Source of the DNA: Rhodoplanes sp. Z2-YC6860
GTDB taxonomy: Bacteria > Pseudomonadota > Alphaproteobacteria > Rhizobiales > Xanthobacteraceae
DNA: 64,000 bases
Assembly (NCBI RefSeq): GCF_001579845.1
Contig: NZ_CP007440.1
Location: 4,610,029-4,674,028 of the forward strand
Reading direction: 5' to 3'
Below are positions 36,102-45,208 of this stretch, piece after piece; positions within the stretch are counted from its first letter, which is position 1; each line of letters opens with the position of its first letter. The position numbers were made by a program, and so were the translations under genes. Under the pieces are notes generated by a model. It did not search any database, was not told the origin of the DNA, and saw only the letters and a program-made list of their open reading frames with translations.

Positions 36102-36394
36102 TATTCGACCACCTTCGGCACGAGGAAGTACTTGCCGTCCGTATTCGGCGCGTTGCGCAGCACCGCGTCGGCATTCTCGCCGTCATTCACCACATCGGCG
36201 CGCTTTTTCATCACCATCGGCATCACCGAGGTCATGGGCTCGACGCCCTCGACGTCGACCTGCTGCAACTGCTCGACGAACGACAGAACGGCATTGATCT
36301 CGCCACGCAGGTGCTCGACTTCGTCGTCGGCAACCGCAACCCGCGCCAGACGCGCGATACGGCGGACGGTTGCGGCGTCGATTTCGTTGGACAC
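36101..36394 (-). CDS. gatC: Aspartyl/glutamyl-tRNA(Asn/Gln) amidotransferase subunit C
   Basis: A 97-residue GatC, the small subunit that wraps around GatA and stabilises the complex. Family features are the N-terminal helix [13 protein letters not shown], the [21 protein letters not shown] segment and the C-terminal [17 protein letters not shown]. The start is GTG 36394 with GAGG seven bases upstream. It heads the gatC-small gene-gatA operon. Confidence 0.95.
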   Translation of the reverse strand: MSNEIDAATVRRIARLARVAVADDEVEHLRGEINAVLSFVEQLQQVDVEGVEPMTSVMPMVMKKRADVVNDGENADAVLRNAPNTDGKYFLVPKVVE

Positions 36395-36548
36395 TTTCGG
36401 CCTCTTTCACCGGCGGGCCACGAGCCCAGCCTCAAGCCGCGTATAGCAGACGCCGGAATCCCCCGGCAACTGCCGTTCCGATCCCAAAAAACGGGCGCTG
36501 CCGGACCGAGTTGCGGCGGAAACCATCAGACACGATATAGTGAGGCGC

Positions 36549-37427
36549 ATGGACGCTCCCAACCCCTCGGCGCTGCCCACTTTTGCCAACCGCACGCCGC
36601 TCCGCATCGGCTCGGTCGGGCTGGTGGTGCGCGATCTCGACAAGCTCTCAAGCTTCTACCAGGGCCTGCTGGGGCTCACGATCCAAGAGCGCACCGAAAA
36701 GGTCGCGAAGCTCGGCACCGGCGGCGTGACGTTGCTCGAGCTCGAGCACCGGCCAGACGCCCTTCCGGACAATCCGGGAGCCGCGGGCCTCTATCACACG
36801 GCCTTCCTGATGCCGACGCGCGCCGATCACGCGCGCTGGATCATGCATATCGCGAAGAACCGCGTGCCGATCACCGGCGCGTCCGACCACGGCGTAAGCG
36901 AGGCTTTCTATCTCGACGACCCCGAGGGCAATGGCATCGAGGTCTACAACGACCGGCCGCGCGAGCGCTGGCACTGGGAAGACAAGCTTGTCGTGATGCA
37001 GACCAACCATCTCGATATCGAGGCCATTCTCGACGAGATCGATCGCGAGACCGCCACCTATCCGGCTGCGCCCGAAGGGCTGCGCATTGGGCATATTCAT
37101 CTGCGCGTCGGCAATACCGAGCAGGCCGAAGCGTTTTATCGCGGCGCGATCGGTCTTGATCTGACACGGCGACGCGGCGGCGCGACCTTCATGTCGTCGG
37201 GCGGCTATCACCATCACGTCGGCGCCAATGTCTGGCACAGCAAAGGCGCAGGTGCACGGGACAGCAACCATGCCGGGTTGGCTTGGTTCACCATCGAAAC
37301 TGAGCCCGCCGCAGCCGATGCGCTCCGCGACCGGCTCAAGGCCGCAAACGCCCCCATTGAGGCTGCGCACGGCCATGTCGAGACCGCCGACCCCTGGGGC
37401 ACCCGCATTCGCATCGTGAAGGGCTAA
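36549..37427 (+). CDS. VOC-family ring-cleavage dioxygenase-like protein (CatE-like)
   Basis: A 292-residue protein with two tandem vicinal-oxygen-chelate modules, as in Bacillus CatE and glyoxalase-type extradiol dioxygenases. The first module runs RIGSVGLVVRDLDKLSSFYQGLLGL to FYLDDPEGNGIEVY. The second starts IGHIHLRVGNTEQAEAFYRGAIG and has SSGGYHHHVGANVWHS and ends DPWGTRIRIV. The metal ligands would be His in GHIHL, His in HHHVG and a late Glu or Asp; the last is not the usual Glu, so catechol cleavage is not certain. ATG 36549 has GAGG close by; GTG 36540 is an alternative. It is divergent from gatC. Confidence 0.8.
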   Translation: MDAPNPSALPTFANRTPLRIGSVGLVVRDLDKLSSFYQGLLGLTIQERTEKVAKLGTGGVTLLELEHRPDALPDNPGAAGLYHTAFLMPTRADHARWIMHIAKNRVPITGASDHGVSEAFYLDDPEGNGIEVYNDRPRERWHWEDKLVVMQTNHLDIEAILDEIDRETATYPAAPEGLRIGHIHLRVGNTEQAEAFYRGAIGLDLTRRRGGATFMSSGGYHHHVGANVWHSKGAGARDSNHAGLAWFTIETEPAAADALRDRLKAANAPIEAAHGHVETADPWGTRIRIVKG

Positions 37428-37444
37428 GCGGCTATAACGGCCCC

Positions 37445-37936
37445 ATGCCTGCTCCGATTCTCGCTTTGGCCGACGCGGCTCCGCACCTGCCGCCGCGCGG
37501 CAGCCTGCTCGGCCTCGACCTCGGCACCAAGACCATTGGTGTAGCGACGTCGGACGCCGACCGCAGGCTCGCCACCGGCGTCGAGACGGTCATGCGCAAG
37601 ACCTTCACCGAGGATGCCAAGCGTCTGCTCGGGCTTGCGGCCGAGCGGCGCTGCGTCGGATTTGTGCTGGGCTTGCCGCTCAACATGGACGGCAGCGAGG
37701 GCCCCCGCGCCCAGTCGGTGCGCGCCTTCGCGCGCAATTTTTCCAGGCTCACCGATTTGCCGATCGCGTTGTGGGACGAGCGGCTGTCGACCGCAGCGGT
37801 CGAGCGCGAGTTGATTGCGGCTGACGTCAGCCGCAAAAAGCGCGCGGCGGTGATCGATCAGCATGCCGCGATCTTCATTCTGCAAGGAGCCCTCGACCGG
37901 CTCGCGCACATCGCAACGAGCGAAGGGCCCGGCTGA
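37445..37936 (+). CDS. ruvX: Pre-16S rRNA nuclease / putative Holliday junction resolvase YqgF
   Basis: A 163-residue RNase H-like protein. The first acidic strand is LLGLDLGTKTIGVATSD (Asp at about residue 24). FVLGLPLNMDGSEGPRAQSVRAFA and LWDERLSTAAVERELIA carry the further catalytic residues, and KKRAAVIDQHAAIFILQGALD ends the domain. The family matures 16S rRNA 5' ends. It lies 17 bases after the VOC gene, and its stop codon is built into the loop of a terminator hairpin. Confidence 0.93.
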   Translation: MPAPILALADAAPHLPPRGSLLGLDLGTKTIGVATSDADRRLATGVETVMRKTFTEDAKRLLGLAAERRCVGFVLGLPLNMDGSEGPRAQSVRAFARNFSRLTDLPIALWDERLSTAAVERELIAADVSRKKRAAVIDQHAAIFILQGALDRLAHIATSEGPG

Positions 37937-37952
37937 TAGCCGGGCCCTTTCG
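37925..37952 (+). terminator. Rho-independent terminator of ruvX
   Basis: A perfect nine-base stem GGGCCCGGC/GCCGGGCCC (37925-37933 with 37939-37947) has a five-base loop containing the ruvX TGA stop and is followed by TTTCGTTCTT. Confidence 0.88.
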
Positions 37953-37974
37953 TTCTTGTGCTCAATGCAGTGCC

Positions 37975-38388
37975 TTAGTAGTCCCGCCCCTGCATCTTCC
38001 AATCCTGCCACGGCGCGACCGTGTTGCTGTTGTAACCCGAGCCTGGGTCGTAGTGACGTGGTGTCGAGCGGGTCTCGACATGCCGACCGCGGTACCGGTA
38101 GCCCGGCGCATACGCATAAGCGTCATAGGCCGGAGCATCGTAAGCGGGCGTGTAGGCGTAGTCCGGCGCGTAGGCATACGAATCATAGCCCGGTTCATAC
38201 GCGTAGCCCGGCCCGTAGTAGCCGCCATACGCCGCATTCGCCGCCGCGGCGCCGACCGCCGCGCCCACCGCGAGACCCGCCGCACCCGCGACCCAGCGGC
38301 CGCCACGCGCTTCCGATGACGTCACCGAAGCGAGCGCAAGCGCGCCCACCGCGCCAAGCACCAGTGCAGATTTGGCAAAAGTATTCAT
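37975..38388 (-). CDS. Secreted tyrosine-rich repeat protein
   Basis: A 137-residue protein with a signal peptide (cleavage after SEARG or VTSSEA), a short Gly/Ala-rich segment that could span or insert in a membrane (VAGAAGLAVGAAVGAAAANA), then a Tyr/Ala/Pro/Asp-rich region of imperfect repeats built on YAYAP, YDAPAYDAY and GYRYRG. A C-terminal WQDWKMQGRDY tail follows. AGGAG lies six bases before ATG 38388. Similar Tyr-rich small exported proteins are common in Bradyrhizobium-like genomes without known function; a structural or stress-related envelope role is inference. Confidence 0.75.
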   Translation of the reverse strand: MNTFAKSALVLGAVGALALASVTSSEARGGRWVAGAAGLAVGAAVGAAAANAAYGGYYGPGYAYEPGYDSYAYAPDYAYTPAYDAPAYDAYAYAPGYRYRGRHVETRSTPRHYDPGSGYNSNTVAPWQDWKMQGRDY

Positions 38389-38553
38389 GGCAATCTCCTG
38401 TGTCGCTCGATCGGGCATTACGCCGCCCGCCCGCGGCTGAAACGCGCTCGCGGGTTCGGCTACCAACGCCGCTTTAAATCTGTTGTTCCTCCGCAACACG
38501 CGGCGGGATCGCAGAGATTCCGCACACGTTGCCGTGAATTGCGGGAACCAAAG

Positions 38554-40200
38554 TCAGGCTGGAAGGATCCTGTTGATCACCAATAACGTTTCGGCCGCAT
38601 CAAGCCCGGCCGTGCCGTAGGTCGCACCAAGCCGGCCGTCCCGAAGGCGGGTGCGCGCATAGGTCGCCGCGAGCTTTCCAGCCGGGCCCGCAGCGAGCGC
38701 CGCGGCAGCCGCAAGCTGCGCCAGCCGTTCGGTCGCAGCACGCGCGGCGGCTTCATTGGTTTCCATCGTCAACGTTTTGACGATCCACTCGGCGGCCTCA
38801 GGGGCGCCGGGCAATGACTTGGCCTCGCGGGCAAGCTCCGCGATCACGGCACTTGCCGCCTCGCGCTCGCGGCCAAATGCGCGCAACACATCGAGGCTCA
38901 TGACGTTGCCCGAGCCTTCCCAGATGGCGTTGACCGGAGCCTCGCGATAGAGCCGCGCCATGGAAAGCTCCTCGACGTAACCGTTGCCGCCAAGGCACTC
39001 CATGGCTTCATAGACCAACGCCGGCGCCGTCTTGCACACCGCGTATTTGATCGCCGGCGTCAGCAGCCTGGCGCGCGCCGCTTCGGTCGGCGATGTCGCC
39101 CCAAGATCAAAGGACCGGCAGAGCCGCATCACCGACGCGACCGCACCCTCCACCTCCAGCGCCATGTCGGCCAGCACCGTTCGCATCATCGGCTGTTCGG
39201 CGAGCGGCTTGCCGAACACGCTGCGATGGCGGCAGTGATGCATCGCCTGCGCCACCGCGGCGCGCATCATGCCGGCGGATGAGATCGCGCAATCGAGCCG
39301 CGTCAACTGCACCATCGGCAGGATGGTGCGGATGCCGGCACCTTCGTCACCGACCTTGAGTGCATAAGCGTTGTCGAATTCGACTTCCGACGAGGCGTTG
39401 GAGCGGTTGCCGAGCTTGTCTTTGAGGCGTTGGAATCGCAGCCCGTTGATGTGTCCGTCCGGTGTAAAGCGCGGCAGAAAAAAGCACGTCAATCCGCCCG
39501 GCGCCTGGGCCAGCACCAGAAATGCGTCGCACATCGGCGCCGACATGAACCACTTGTGGCCCGTGATGCGATAGGCGTCACCATCCGGCTCGGCGCGCGT
39601 GGTGTTGCTGCGCACGTCGGTGCCGCCCTGCTTCTCGGTCATGCCCATGCCGAGCGTGATGCCGATCTTCTCGCGCCACGGCCGCAGCATCGGGTCGTAG
39701 TGCCGCGACATCAGTTTCGGCATCAGCATCTTCACGAGAGAAGCTTCGCCGCCGAAGCCCGCCACGGCGGCCCGCGTCATCGTCACCGGGCACATGTGCC
39801 CGTTCTCGACCTGCGCCACCATGTAGAAGCGCGCCGCGCGCACCACCTCGGCGGGCGCCCTCGCCCGCGTCGCATCCGGCTGCCAGGTCGAGGCGTGGAG
39901 CCCTGCCGAGATGCTCTCGGTCATGAAGCGGTGGTAGGCCTGATGAAACTCGACGGTGTCGCTCCGTCGGCCCTTGGCGTCGAAGGTTTTCAGCCGGGGC
40001 GGAAATTCGTTCGCCAGCTGCGCCATGTCGAACATCGCAGCCGAGCCCCAACGGCGGCCAAAGGCGCCCAGCGCCGGGCCGTCGGCCTCGGCGCCGTTGG
40101 ACATCACGGCTTCCTGCAGCGCGCGGTCGCCGCCGTAGAGGTCGACGTCCGCATAGGGCGGCGACTGGTTGGGAACTTCCGGTGTGTCGGACTGTGTCAT
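38554..40200 (-). CDS. AidB-like acyl-CoA dehydrogenase
   Basis: A 548-residue flavoprotein of the acyl-CoA dehydrogenase superfamily. The motifs [17 protein letters not shown] (FAD/substrate loop), [44 protein letters not shown] and the C-terminal [11 protein letters not shown] are those of AidB, the adaptive alkylation-response protein, and its isovaleryl-CoA-dehydrogenase-like relatives. The extra N-terminal region and length match AidB rather than ordinary 380-residue enzymes. ATG 40200 begins [23 protein letters not shown]. It is divergent from pyrB. Whether it binds DNA is not readable from sequence. Confidence 0.88.
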   Translation of the reverse strand: MTQSDTPEVPNQSPPYADVDLYGGDRALQEAVMSNGAEADGPALGAFGRRWGSAAMFDMAQLANEFPPRLKTFDAKGRRSDTVEFHQAYHRFMTESISAGLHASTWQPDATRARAPAEVVRAARFYMVAQVENGHMCPVTMTRAAVAGFGGEASLVKMLMPKLMSRHYDPMLRPWREKIGITLGMGMTEKQGGTDVRSNTTRAEPDGDAYRITGHKWFMSAPMCDAFLVLAQAPGGLTCFFLPRFTPDGHINGLRFQRLKDKLGNRSNASSEVEFDNAYALKVGDEGAGIRTILPMVQLTRLDCAISSAGMMRAAVAQAMHHCRHRSVFGKPLAEQPMMRTVLADMALEVEGAVASVMRLCRSFDLGATSPTEAARARLLTPAIKYAVCKTAPALVYEAMECLGGNGYVEELSMARLYREAPVNAIWEGSGNVMSLDVLRAFGREREAASAVIAELAREAKSLPGAPEAAEWIVKTLTMETNEAAARAATERLAQLAAAAALAAGPAGKLAATYARTRLRDGRLGATYGTAGLDAAETLLVINRILPA

Positions 40201-40337
40201 TGGCCTGGCGATTCCCGACAATTTTACCAGGAATGCGGCGATCCGTGCGGCTGCCGTCGCGGTGCCATTTTGGGCTGGGGATGCCGGAGCTTCTGCCCTT
40301 GCGGGGGGTACCGGGTGAGCCTATACGACAGGCTTTA

Positions 40338-41291
40338 ATGAACATCGCCCACAAGTCCACCTTCGTCCTCAGCAGCCGCCATTTGCTGGGAATCGAGGGG
40401 CTTTCGCACGACGATATCGTGGGATTGCTCGATCTCGCCGAGGAGTTCGTCACCCTCAACCGCCAGATCGAGAAGAAGACCGCTTCGCTGCGCGGCCGCA
40501 CCCTCATCAACATGTTCTTCGAGGCCTCGACCCGCACCCAGGCCTCGTTCGAGCTCGCCGGCAAGCGGCTCGGCGCCGACGTGATGAACATGTCGGTGTC
40601 ATCGTCCTCGATCCGCAAGGGCGAGACCCTGATCGACACCGCGGTGACGCTCAACGCCATGCATCCCGACCTGATCGTGATGCGCCACCACGCCTCGGGC
40701 GCGGTGGCGCTGCTTGCGCAGAAGGTCGATTGCTCGGTGATCAACGCCGGCGACGGCCAGCACGAGCACCCGACCCAGGCGCTGCTCGATGCGCTGACCA
40801 TCCGCCGGCGCAAGGGCCGTATCGAAGGCCTTACGGTCGCGATCTGCGGCGACATCCTGCATTCGCGCGTCGCACGCTCCAACATCATCCTGCTCAACAC
40901 GCTCGGCGCCCGCGTCCGCGTGGTGGCGCCGTCGACGCTGCTGCCACCTGGCATCGAGCGCTTCGGCGTGGAGGTGACCCGCGACATGCGCGAGGGGCTC
41001 TCGGGCTGCGATATCGTGATGATGCTGCGTTTGCAGCGCGAGCGGATGAACGGCTCCTTCGTGCCGTCGGTGCAGGAATACGCCGCTTATTTCGGGCTCG
41101 ACCAGAAGAAGCTCGCTTACGCCAAGCCCGACGCGCTGGTGATGCATCCCGGGCCGATGAACCGCGGCGTTGAGATCGACTCCATCGTCGCCGACGGCGC
41201 GCAGTCGCTCATCCGCGAGCAGGTCGAGATGGGCGTCGCGGTCCGCATGGCGGTGCTCGAAGCGCTGTCGCGAAATCTGCCGAATGCGTAA
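40338..41291 (+). CDS. pyrB: Aspartate carbamoyltransferase catalytic subunit
   Basis: A 317-residue enzyme joining carbamoyl phosphate to aspartate in the second step of pyrimidine synthesis. The carbamoyl-phosphate motif [20 protein letters not shown] (about residue 55), the SSSIRKGET loop, [19 protein letters not shown] and [11 protein letters not shown] are all intact. ATG 40338 starts the family-typical [21 protein letters not shown]; longer frames upstream overlap the divergent dehydrogenase gene. No pyrI regulatory gene follows; instead a dihydroorotase-like gene without the HxH motif is next, as in class A aspartate transcarbamoylases. Confidence 0.96.
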   Translation: MNIAHKSTFVLSSRHLLGIEGLSHDDIVGLLDLAEEFVTLNRQIEKKTASLRGRTLINMFFEASTRTQASFELAGKRLGADVMNMSVSSSSIRKGETLIDTAVTLNAMHPDLIVMRHHASGAVALLAQKVDCSVINAGDGQHEHPTQALLDALTIRRRKGRIEGLTVAICGDILHSRVARSNIILLNTLGARVRVVAPSTLLPPGIERFGVEVTRDMREGLSGCDIVMMLRLQRERMNGSFVPSVQEYAAYFGLDQKKLAYAKPDALVMHPGPMNRGVEIDSIVADGAQSLIREQVEMGVAVRMAVLEALSRNLPNA

Positions 41292-41303
41292 TCCTCTCCA
41301 CTT

Positions 41304-41408
41304 GTCATTCCGGGGCGCCGCGAAGCGGCGAACCCGGAATCCAGTTGCATACTCCGACTTCTCGTCTGGATTCCGGGTTCGCTCGCTTCGCGAGCGCCCC
41401 GGAATGAC
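41304..41408. repeat. Inverted pair of REP-like palindromic elements between pyrB and pyrC
   Basis: Two copies of a roughly 42-base element face each other, separated by about 20 bases. Each arm starts GTCATTCCGGGGCG, has a small internal hairpin, and continues CGAACCCGGAATCCAG. The internal hairpins are CCGCGAAGCGG in one arm and CTCGCGAAGCGAG in the other, so they differ while each stays self-complementary. The unit fills the pyrB-pyrC gap and ends 12 bases before the pyrC start codon. This form is typical of dispersed intergenic repeats in Bradyrhizobiaceae-like genomes. Confidence 0.88.
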
Positions 41409-41420
41409 GGAGCAAGCTTC

Positions 41421-42731
41421 ATGCTGATTGACCGCCGCGACCGCCGCCCGATCCTGCTCGCCAATGCGCGGATCATGGATCCGTCGCGCGACCTCGATTT
41501 GACCGGCGATCTGCTCCTGGCCGACGGCGTGGTCCGCGAGGCCAAGCGCGGCATTGGCGCGGCCGGCGTGCCGGAGGGCACCGAGGTGGTCGATTGCCGC
41601 GGCAAGATTGCAGCGCCCGGCCTGATCGACATGCGCGCCTTCGTCGGCGAGCCCGGCGCCGAAGGCCGCGAGACCATTGCATCGGCGACCCAGGCTGCGG
41701 CCGCGGGCGGCGTCACCACCATCGTCTGTCAGCCCGACACCGAGCCCGCGATCGACGATCCTACCATCGTGGATTTCATCCAGCGCCGCGCGCGGGACAC
41801 CGGCATCGTGAATGTGCTGGTGATGGCAGCGCTTACCAAAGGGCTCAAGGGCGAGGAGATGACCGAGATCGGCCTCCTCAAGGCCGCAGGCGCGGTCGGC
41901 TTCACGGACGGCGCGCGCAGCGTCACCGACGCGCAGGTGATGCGCCGGGCGCTGACCTACGCGCGCGACTTCGACGCGCTGATCGCGCACCACACCGAAG
42001 ACCCCGACCTCACCGGCGAAGGCGTCATGAACGAAGGCGAGTTCGCCGCCCGCCTCGGCCTGATCGGAGCGCCGAAGGCCGCCGAGACCATCATGCTCGA
42101 GCGCGACATGCGGCTCGTCGGTCTCACCGAAGGCCGCTATCACGCCGCCTCCGTGACGTGCTCGGATTCGCTCGACGTGCTCAGGCGCGCCAAGGACGCA
42201 GGCCTGTCGGTCACCGCATCGGCCTCGATCAATCATCTGGCGCTGAACGAGAACGACGTTGGCGCCTACCGCACCTTTTTCAAGCTGTCGCCGCCCCTGC
42301 GCAACGAAGAGGACCGCCGTGCCCTGCTCGATGCGCTGGAGCAAGGTTTGATCGACGTGGTGATGTCCGACCACAACCCGCAGGACGTCGAGGTGAAGCG
42401 CCTGCCCTTCGCCGAAGCCGCGCCGGGCGCGATCGGCATCGAGACCATGCTGCCGGCCGTTCTGCGGCTCGTGCACGGCGGCGATCTCAAGCTCATGACC
42501 GCGCTCAAGGCGCTGTCGACCAAGCCCGCTGAGCTTCTGGGGCTTCCTGGCGGCACCCTGCGGCCCGGCGCCCCCGCCGACGTGGTGGTGATCGATCCCG
42601 ATGAGCCCTGGATTCTCGACCGTGACGAGTTGAAGTCGAAGTGCCGCAACACGCCGTTCGACGAGGCCCGGATGCAGGGCCGCGCGGTGCGCACCATCGT
42701 CGGCGGCCGCACCGTCTACGAATACGTGTGA
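41421..42731 (+). CDS. pyrC: Dihydroorotase-like protein lacking the HxH metal motif
   Basis: A 436-residue amidohydrolase-superfamily protein placed right after pyrB. The class I dihydroorotase framework is clear: [86 protein letters not shown] and the C-terminal [12 protein letters not shown]. However, the first metal-binding motif, DMHxH in active enzymes, reads Asp-Met-Arg72-Ala-Phe74, so both histidines are absent. It may be an inactive dihydroorotase that supports assembly of PyrB, as PyrC' does in Pseudomonas, or an enzyme with altered metal binding. GGAG lies upstream of ATG 41421. Confidence 0.88.
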   Translation: MLIDRRDRRPILLANARIMDPSRDLDLTGDLLLADGVVREAKRGIGAAGVPEGTEVVDCRGKIAAPGLIDMRAFVGEPGAEGRETIASATQAAAAGGVTTIVCQPDTEPAIDDPTIVDFIQRRARDTGIVNVLVMAALTKGLKGEEMTEIGLLKAAGAVGFTDGARSVTDAQVMRRALTYARDFDALIAHHTEDPDLTGEGVMNEGEFAARLGLIGAPKAAETIMLERDMRLVGLTEGRYHAASVTCSDSLDVLRRAKDAGLSVTASASINHLALNENDVGAYRTFFKLSPPLRNEEDRRALLDALEQGLIDVVMSDHNPQDVEVKRLPFAEAAPGAIGIETMLPAVLRLVHGGDLKLMTALKALSTKPAELLGLPGGTLRPGAPADVVVIDPDEPWILDRDELKSKCRNTPFDEARMQGRAVRTIVGGRTVYEYV

Positions 42732-42756
42732 CAGCCTTTCCGCCAGGAGAACGGCC

Positions 42757-43368
42757 TTGGACACGTCCCAGATCATCATCGCATTCGTGGTCGGCTATGC
42801 GCTCGGTTCGGTCCCGTTCGGCCTGCTGCTGACGAAATTTACTGGCGCGGGCGACATCCGCTCGATCGGCTCCGGCAATATCGGCGCCACCAACGTGCTG
42901 CGCACCGGCCGCAAAGGTCTCGCGGCCGGCACGCTGCTCGGCGACATGCTGAAAGGCACTGTTGCCGTGCTGCTGATGCGATGGTGGGCCGGCTCCGATG
43001 CCGGCCTGATCGCGGCGCTCGGCGCGGTCGTTGGCCACATCTTTCCGGTGTGGCTGAAATTCAAAGGCGGCAAAGGCGTCGCGACCTATATCGGCGTGCT
43101 GCTCGCGGTGTCGTGGATCGCTGCGCTGATCTTCGGCGTGGTCTGGGGCGTCGTCGCCTGGCTCACGCGCTATTCGTCGCTGTCGGGACTGGCCGCAAGC
43201 GGGCTCACGCCCGTGGTGCTGGCGTTCATGGTCGGCGGCAACGCCGCGCTGTTGTTTGCCGCACTCACCGCGCTGGTCTGGTACATGCACCGCGCCAACA
43301 TCCAGCGGCTTTTGGCCGGCACCGAGTCCAAAATCGGCCAATCCAAGACGGCCGCGCCGGAAGCCTGA
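42757..43368 (+). CDS. plsY: Acyl-phosphate:glycerol-3-phosphate acyltransferase
   Basis: A 203-residue integral inner-membrane enzyme that starts phospholipid synthesis by acylating glycerol-3-phosphate. The PlsY signatures are present: [11 protein letters not shown] (motif 1), [19 protein letters not shown] (motif 2), and [21 protein letters not shown] (motif 3). About five to six hydrophobic helices are seen. The start is TTG 42757 with AGGAG seven bases upstream. It follows the pyrC-like gene after 25 bases and is probably in the same transcript. Confidence 0.94.
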   Translation: MDTSQIIIAFVVGYALGSVPFGLLLTKFTGAGDIRSIGSGNIGATNVLRTGRKGLAAGTLLGDMLKGTVAVLLMRWWAGSDAGLIAALGAVVGHIFPVWLKFKGGKGVATYIGVLLAVSWIAALIFGVVWGVVAWLTRYSSLSGLAASGLTPVVLAFMVGGNAALLFAALTALVWYMHRANIQRLLAGTESKIGQSKTAAPEA

Positions 43369-43460
43369 CGACGGTCGGCGAAAACTCATACGAGCCTTGC
43401 TGTGACGCCGCGGAACCGGTCATGGACCGGCCGGTTTTGATCGCCTGAGGGAGGCGTGCC

Positions 43461-43664
43461 ATGGAACGCGCGTATTATAGCATCGTCAAAATGAACGGCT
43501 GCAGCCGTTGGGCAATCCGTCACGACGGCAAGCTGTCGGGCGATTATTCCAGCAAAGAAGCGGCATTCGAAGCCGCTGTGACGCCGGCGTCGAACGCCAT
43601 CAAACAGGGCCACCCGGTGACGATTTCGGTCGAAGGCACGGAAGCCAGCGAGCCGATGCTCTAG
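43461..43664 (+). CDS. Small conserved hypothetical protein (DUF2188-like)
   Basis: A 67-residue protein, MERAYYSIVKMNGCSRWAIR followed by HDGKLSGDYSSKEAAFEAAV and a short KQGHPVTISVEGTE tail. The beta-strand, W-x-I-R, then 'S/TKEAAFEAA' helix arrangement resembles DUF2188/WYL-adjacent small domains seen as one-domain proteins in Bradyrhizobium relatives. GGGAGG is positioned well before ATG 43461. No signal or membrane segment. Function unknown. Confidence 0.75.
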   Translation: MERAYYSIVKMNGCSRWAIRHDGKLSGDYSSKEAAFEAAVTPASNAIKQGHPVTISVEGTEASEPML

Positions 43665-43669
43665 TTCGA

Positions 43670-43900
43670 TTTCCCAAGGGCGCCGTTTCGACAACCATTT
43701 CACCAGAAGGTACGGAACGGCAAATCCGAACACGTCTATCGCGGTGCCGAAATTCTTCCATTGTGGAGGGCTATAGCCCCAGAATTCATATCCGGCGTGG
43801 TATGCCCAATAGGTTGTGGGTACACGACCGCGAGGCCGATCACGCCCGCGATGACCGCCGCGCGCGGTTCCAGGACTTCGTACCACTCCAGCTTTTTCAC
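43670..43900 (-). pseudogene. Frameshifted small membrane protein gene
   Basis: On the minus strand GTG 43900 (AGGG upstream) opens KKLEWYEVLEPRAAVIAGVIGLAVVYP, a short soluble helix plus a membrane segment, and this frame soon becomes non-protein-like. In the frame shifted by one base, sense resumes at TTYWAYHAGYEFWGYSPPQWK and FGTAIDVFGFAVPYLLVKWL, a second membrane helix followed by SKRRPWEIE. Together they read as one two-helix membrane protein of about 77 residues broken by a single shift near 43822. It could be a real relic or a sequencing error. The second frame has no stop at the expected end and runs into the opposite small gene. Confidence 0.45.
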
Positions 43901-44074
43901 GGCAGCGCCCTGTGACTGGCGCATATGTTGAACATGGGTGGTTTATGTTTCGTAGATATCAACGAGCAACACTCCTCGATCTTCCCATCAATCGACTGTC
44001 CCACCGCGCCCAATTGACGGTTGTAACCACGCCTCTTGCCGCGCCATTCTGCCCGCGTCGCGGAGGGCGAGCGG

Positions 44075-45199
44075 GTGTCGACCAGGCAGTTGAAGACCGA
44101 TGTGAAGCTGACCGACAGCCAGCGGCTCGACTGGCTGCGGCTGATCCGCAGCAGCAATGTCGGGCCGATCACCTTTCGCACGCTGATCAATCGCTATGGC
44201 AGCGCGCGCGCTGCGCTCGAGGCTTTGCCGGGCCTCGCCCAGCGTGGCGGCGCGAGCAAGCCGATCCGCATTTGCAGCGTATCCGACGCAGAACGCGAGC
44301 TTGAAGCGTCGCAGCGGCGAGGCATCTCGCTGATCGCGCTCAGCGAGCCAGACTATCCGGCGCGGCTGCGCATGATCGACGATGCGCCGCCGCTCATCGG
44401 CGTGCGCGGCAAGGCCTCGGTGCTGACATCGCACATGATCGCGCTAGTCGGCTCGCGCAACGCGTCGGCGGCCGGCGTAAAATTCGCCGAGCGCATCGCC
44501 CACGAACTTGGCGCCGCGGGCTTCATCATCGTGTCGGGACTGGCCCGCGGCATCGATGCCGGCGCGCATCGCGCGAGTGTTGCAAGCGGCACGGTCGCGG
44601 TGCTGGCCGGCGGCCACGACAATATCTATCCATCCGAGCACGTGCCGCTGCTCGAACAGATCCTGCCGAATGGCGCGGCCGTCACCGAGATGCCGCTCGG
44701 CTGGCGGCCGCGCGCGGCCGACTTTCCCCGCCGCAACCGGCTGATCTCCGGGCTTTCGGTAGGCGTGATCATCGTCGAGGCGGCGCAGCGCTCGGGCTCG
44801 CTGATCACCGCGCGGATGGCTGCCGAACAGGGCCGCGAAGTGTTCGCGGTGCCGGGCTCACCGCTCGATCCGCGCGCCGAAGGCACCAATGGCCTGCTCA
44901 AGCAGGGCGCGACGCTCTGTACGGAAGCAGCCGATGTGCTGGCGGTGGTGCGGCCGATCCTGGGGCAGCAGGTCGGCGGCGGCTTTGAGGAACCCAGCGG
45001 CGATCCCTTGGCTGGAGGCGAGCCTCCGGGTGATCAGAGACAGCGCATCATCGGCCTCCTAGGTCCCGCACCGGTCAGCGTCGACGACCTGGTCCGGCTG
45101 TCGCAGTCCTCACCCGCGACCGTGCGCATCGTGCTGCTGGAACTGGAACTCGCCGGTCGCCTGGAACGCCATGGCGGCGGGCTCGTGTCGCTGGTGTAA
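44075..45199 (+). CDS. dprA: DNA-processing protein DprA
   Basis: A 374-residue protein that loads RecA on incoming single-stranded DNA during natural transformation. A SAM-like N-terminal domain ([24 protein letters not shown]) precedes the Rossmann-like Smf core: [54 protein letters not shown] and [24 protein letters not shown]-terminal winged-helix ([38 protein letters not shown]) ends it. GTG 44075 is preferred over TTG 44036 because GGAGGG lies about seven bases upstream. It is followed after nine bases by a lytic transglycosylase gene. Confidence 0.94.
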   Translation: MSTRQLKTDVKLTDSQRLDWLRLIRSSNVGPITFRTLINRYGSARAALEALPGLAQRGGASKPIRICSVSDAERELEASQRRGISLIALSEPDYPARLRMIDDAPPLIGVRGKASVLTSHMIALVGSRNASAAGVKFAERIAHELGAAGFIIVSGLARGIDAGAHRASVASGTVAVLAGGHDNIYPSEHVPLLEQILPNGAAVTEMPLGWRPRAADFPRRNRLISGLSVGVIIVEAAQRSGSLITARMAAEQGREVFAVPGSPLDPRAEGTNGLLKQGATLCTEAADVLAVVRPILGQQVGGGFEEPSGDPLAGGEPPGDQRQRIIGLLGPAPVSVDDLVRLSQSSPATVRIVLLELELAGRLERHGGGLVSLV

Positions 45200-45208
45200 A
45201 CTGTGCCC

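Noticed and set aside
41304-41408. Interpretation of the palindromic unit as a terminator or an insertion sequence
   Set aside because: It has no T run and no transposase; its duplicated, covarying arms fit a REP-like dispersed repeat better.
40599-42779. A 726-codon open frame antisense to pyrB and pyrC
   Set aside because: It spans two genuine genes plus a palindromic repeat and has no protein-like motifs; typical GC-driven shadow frame.
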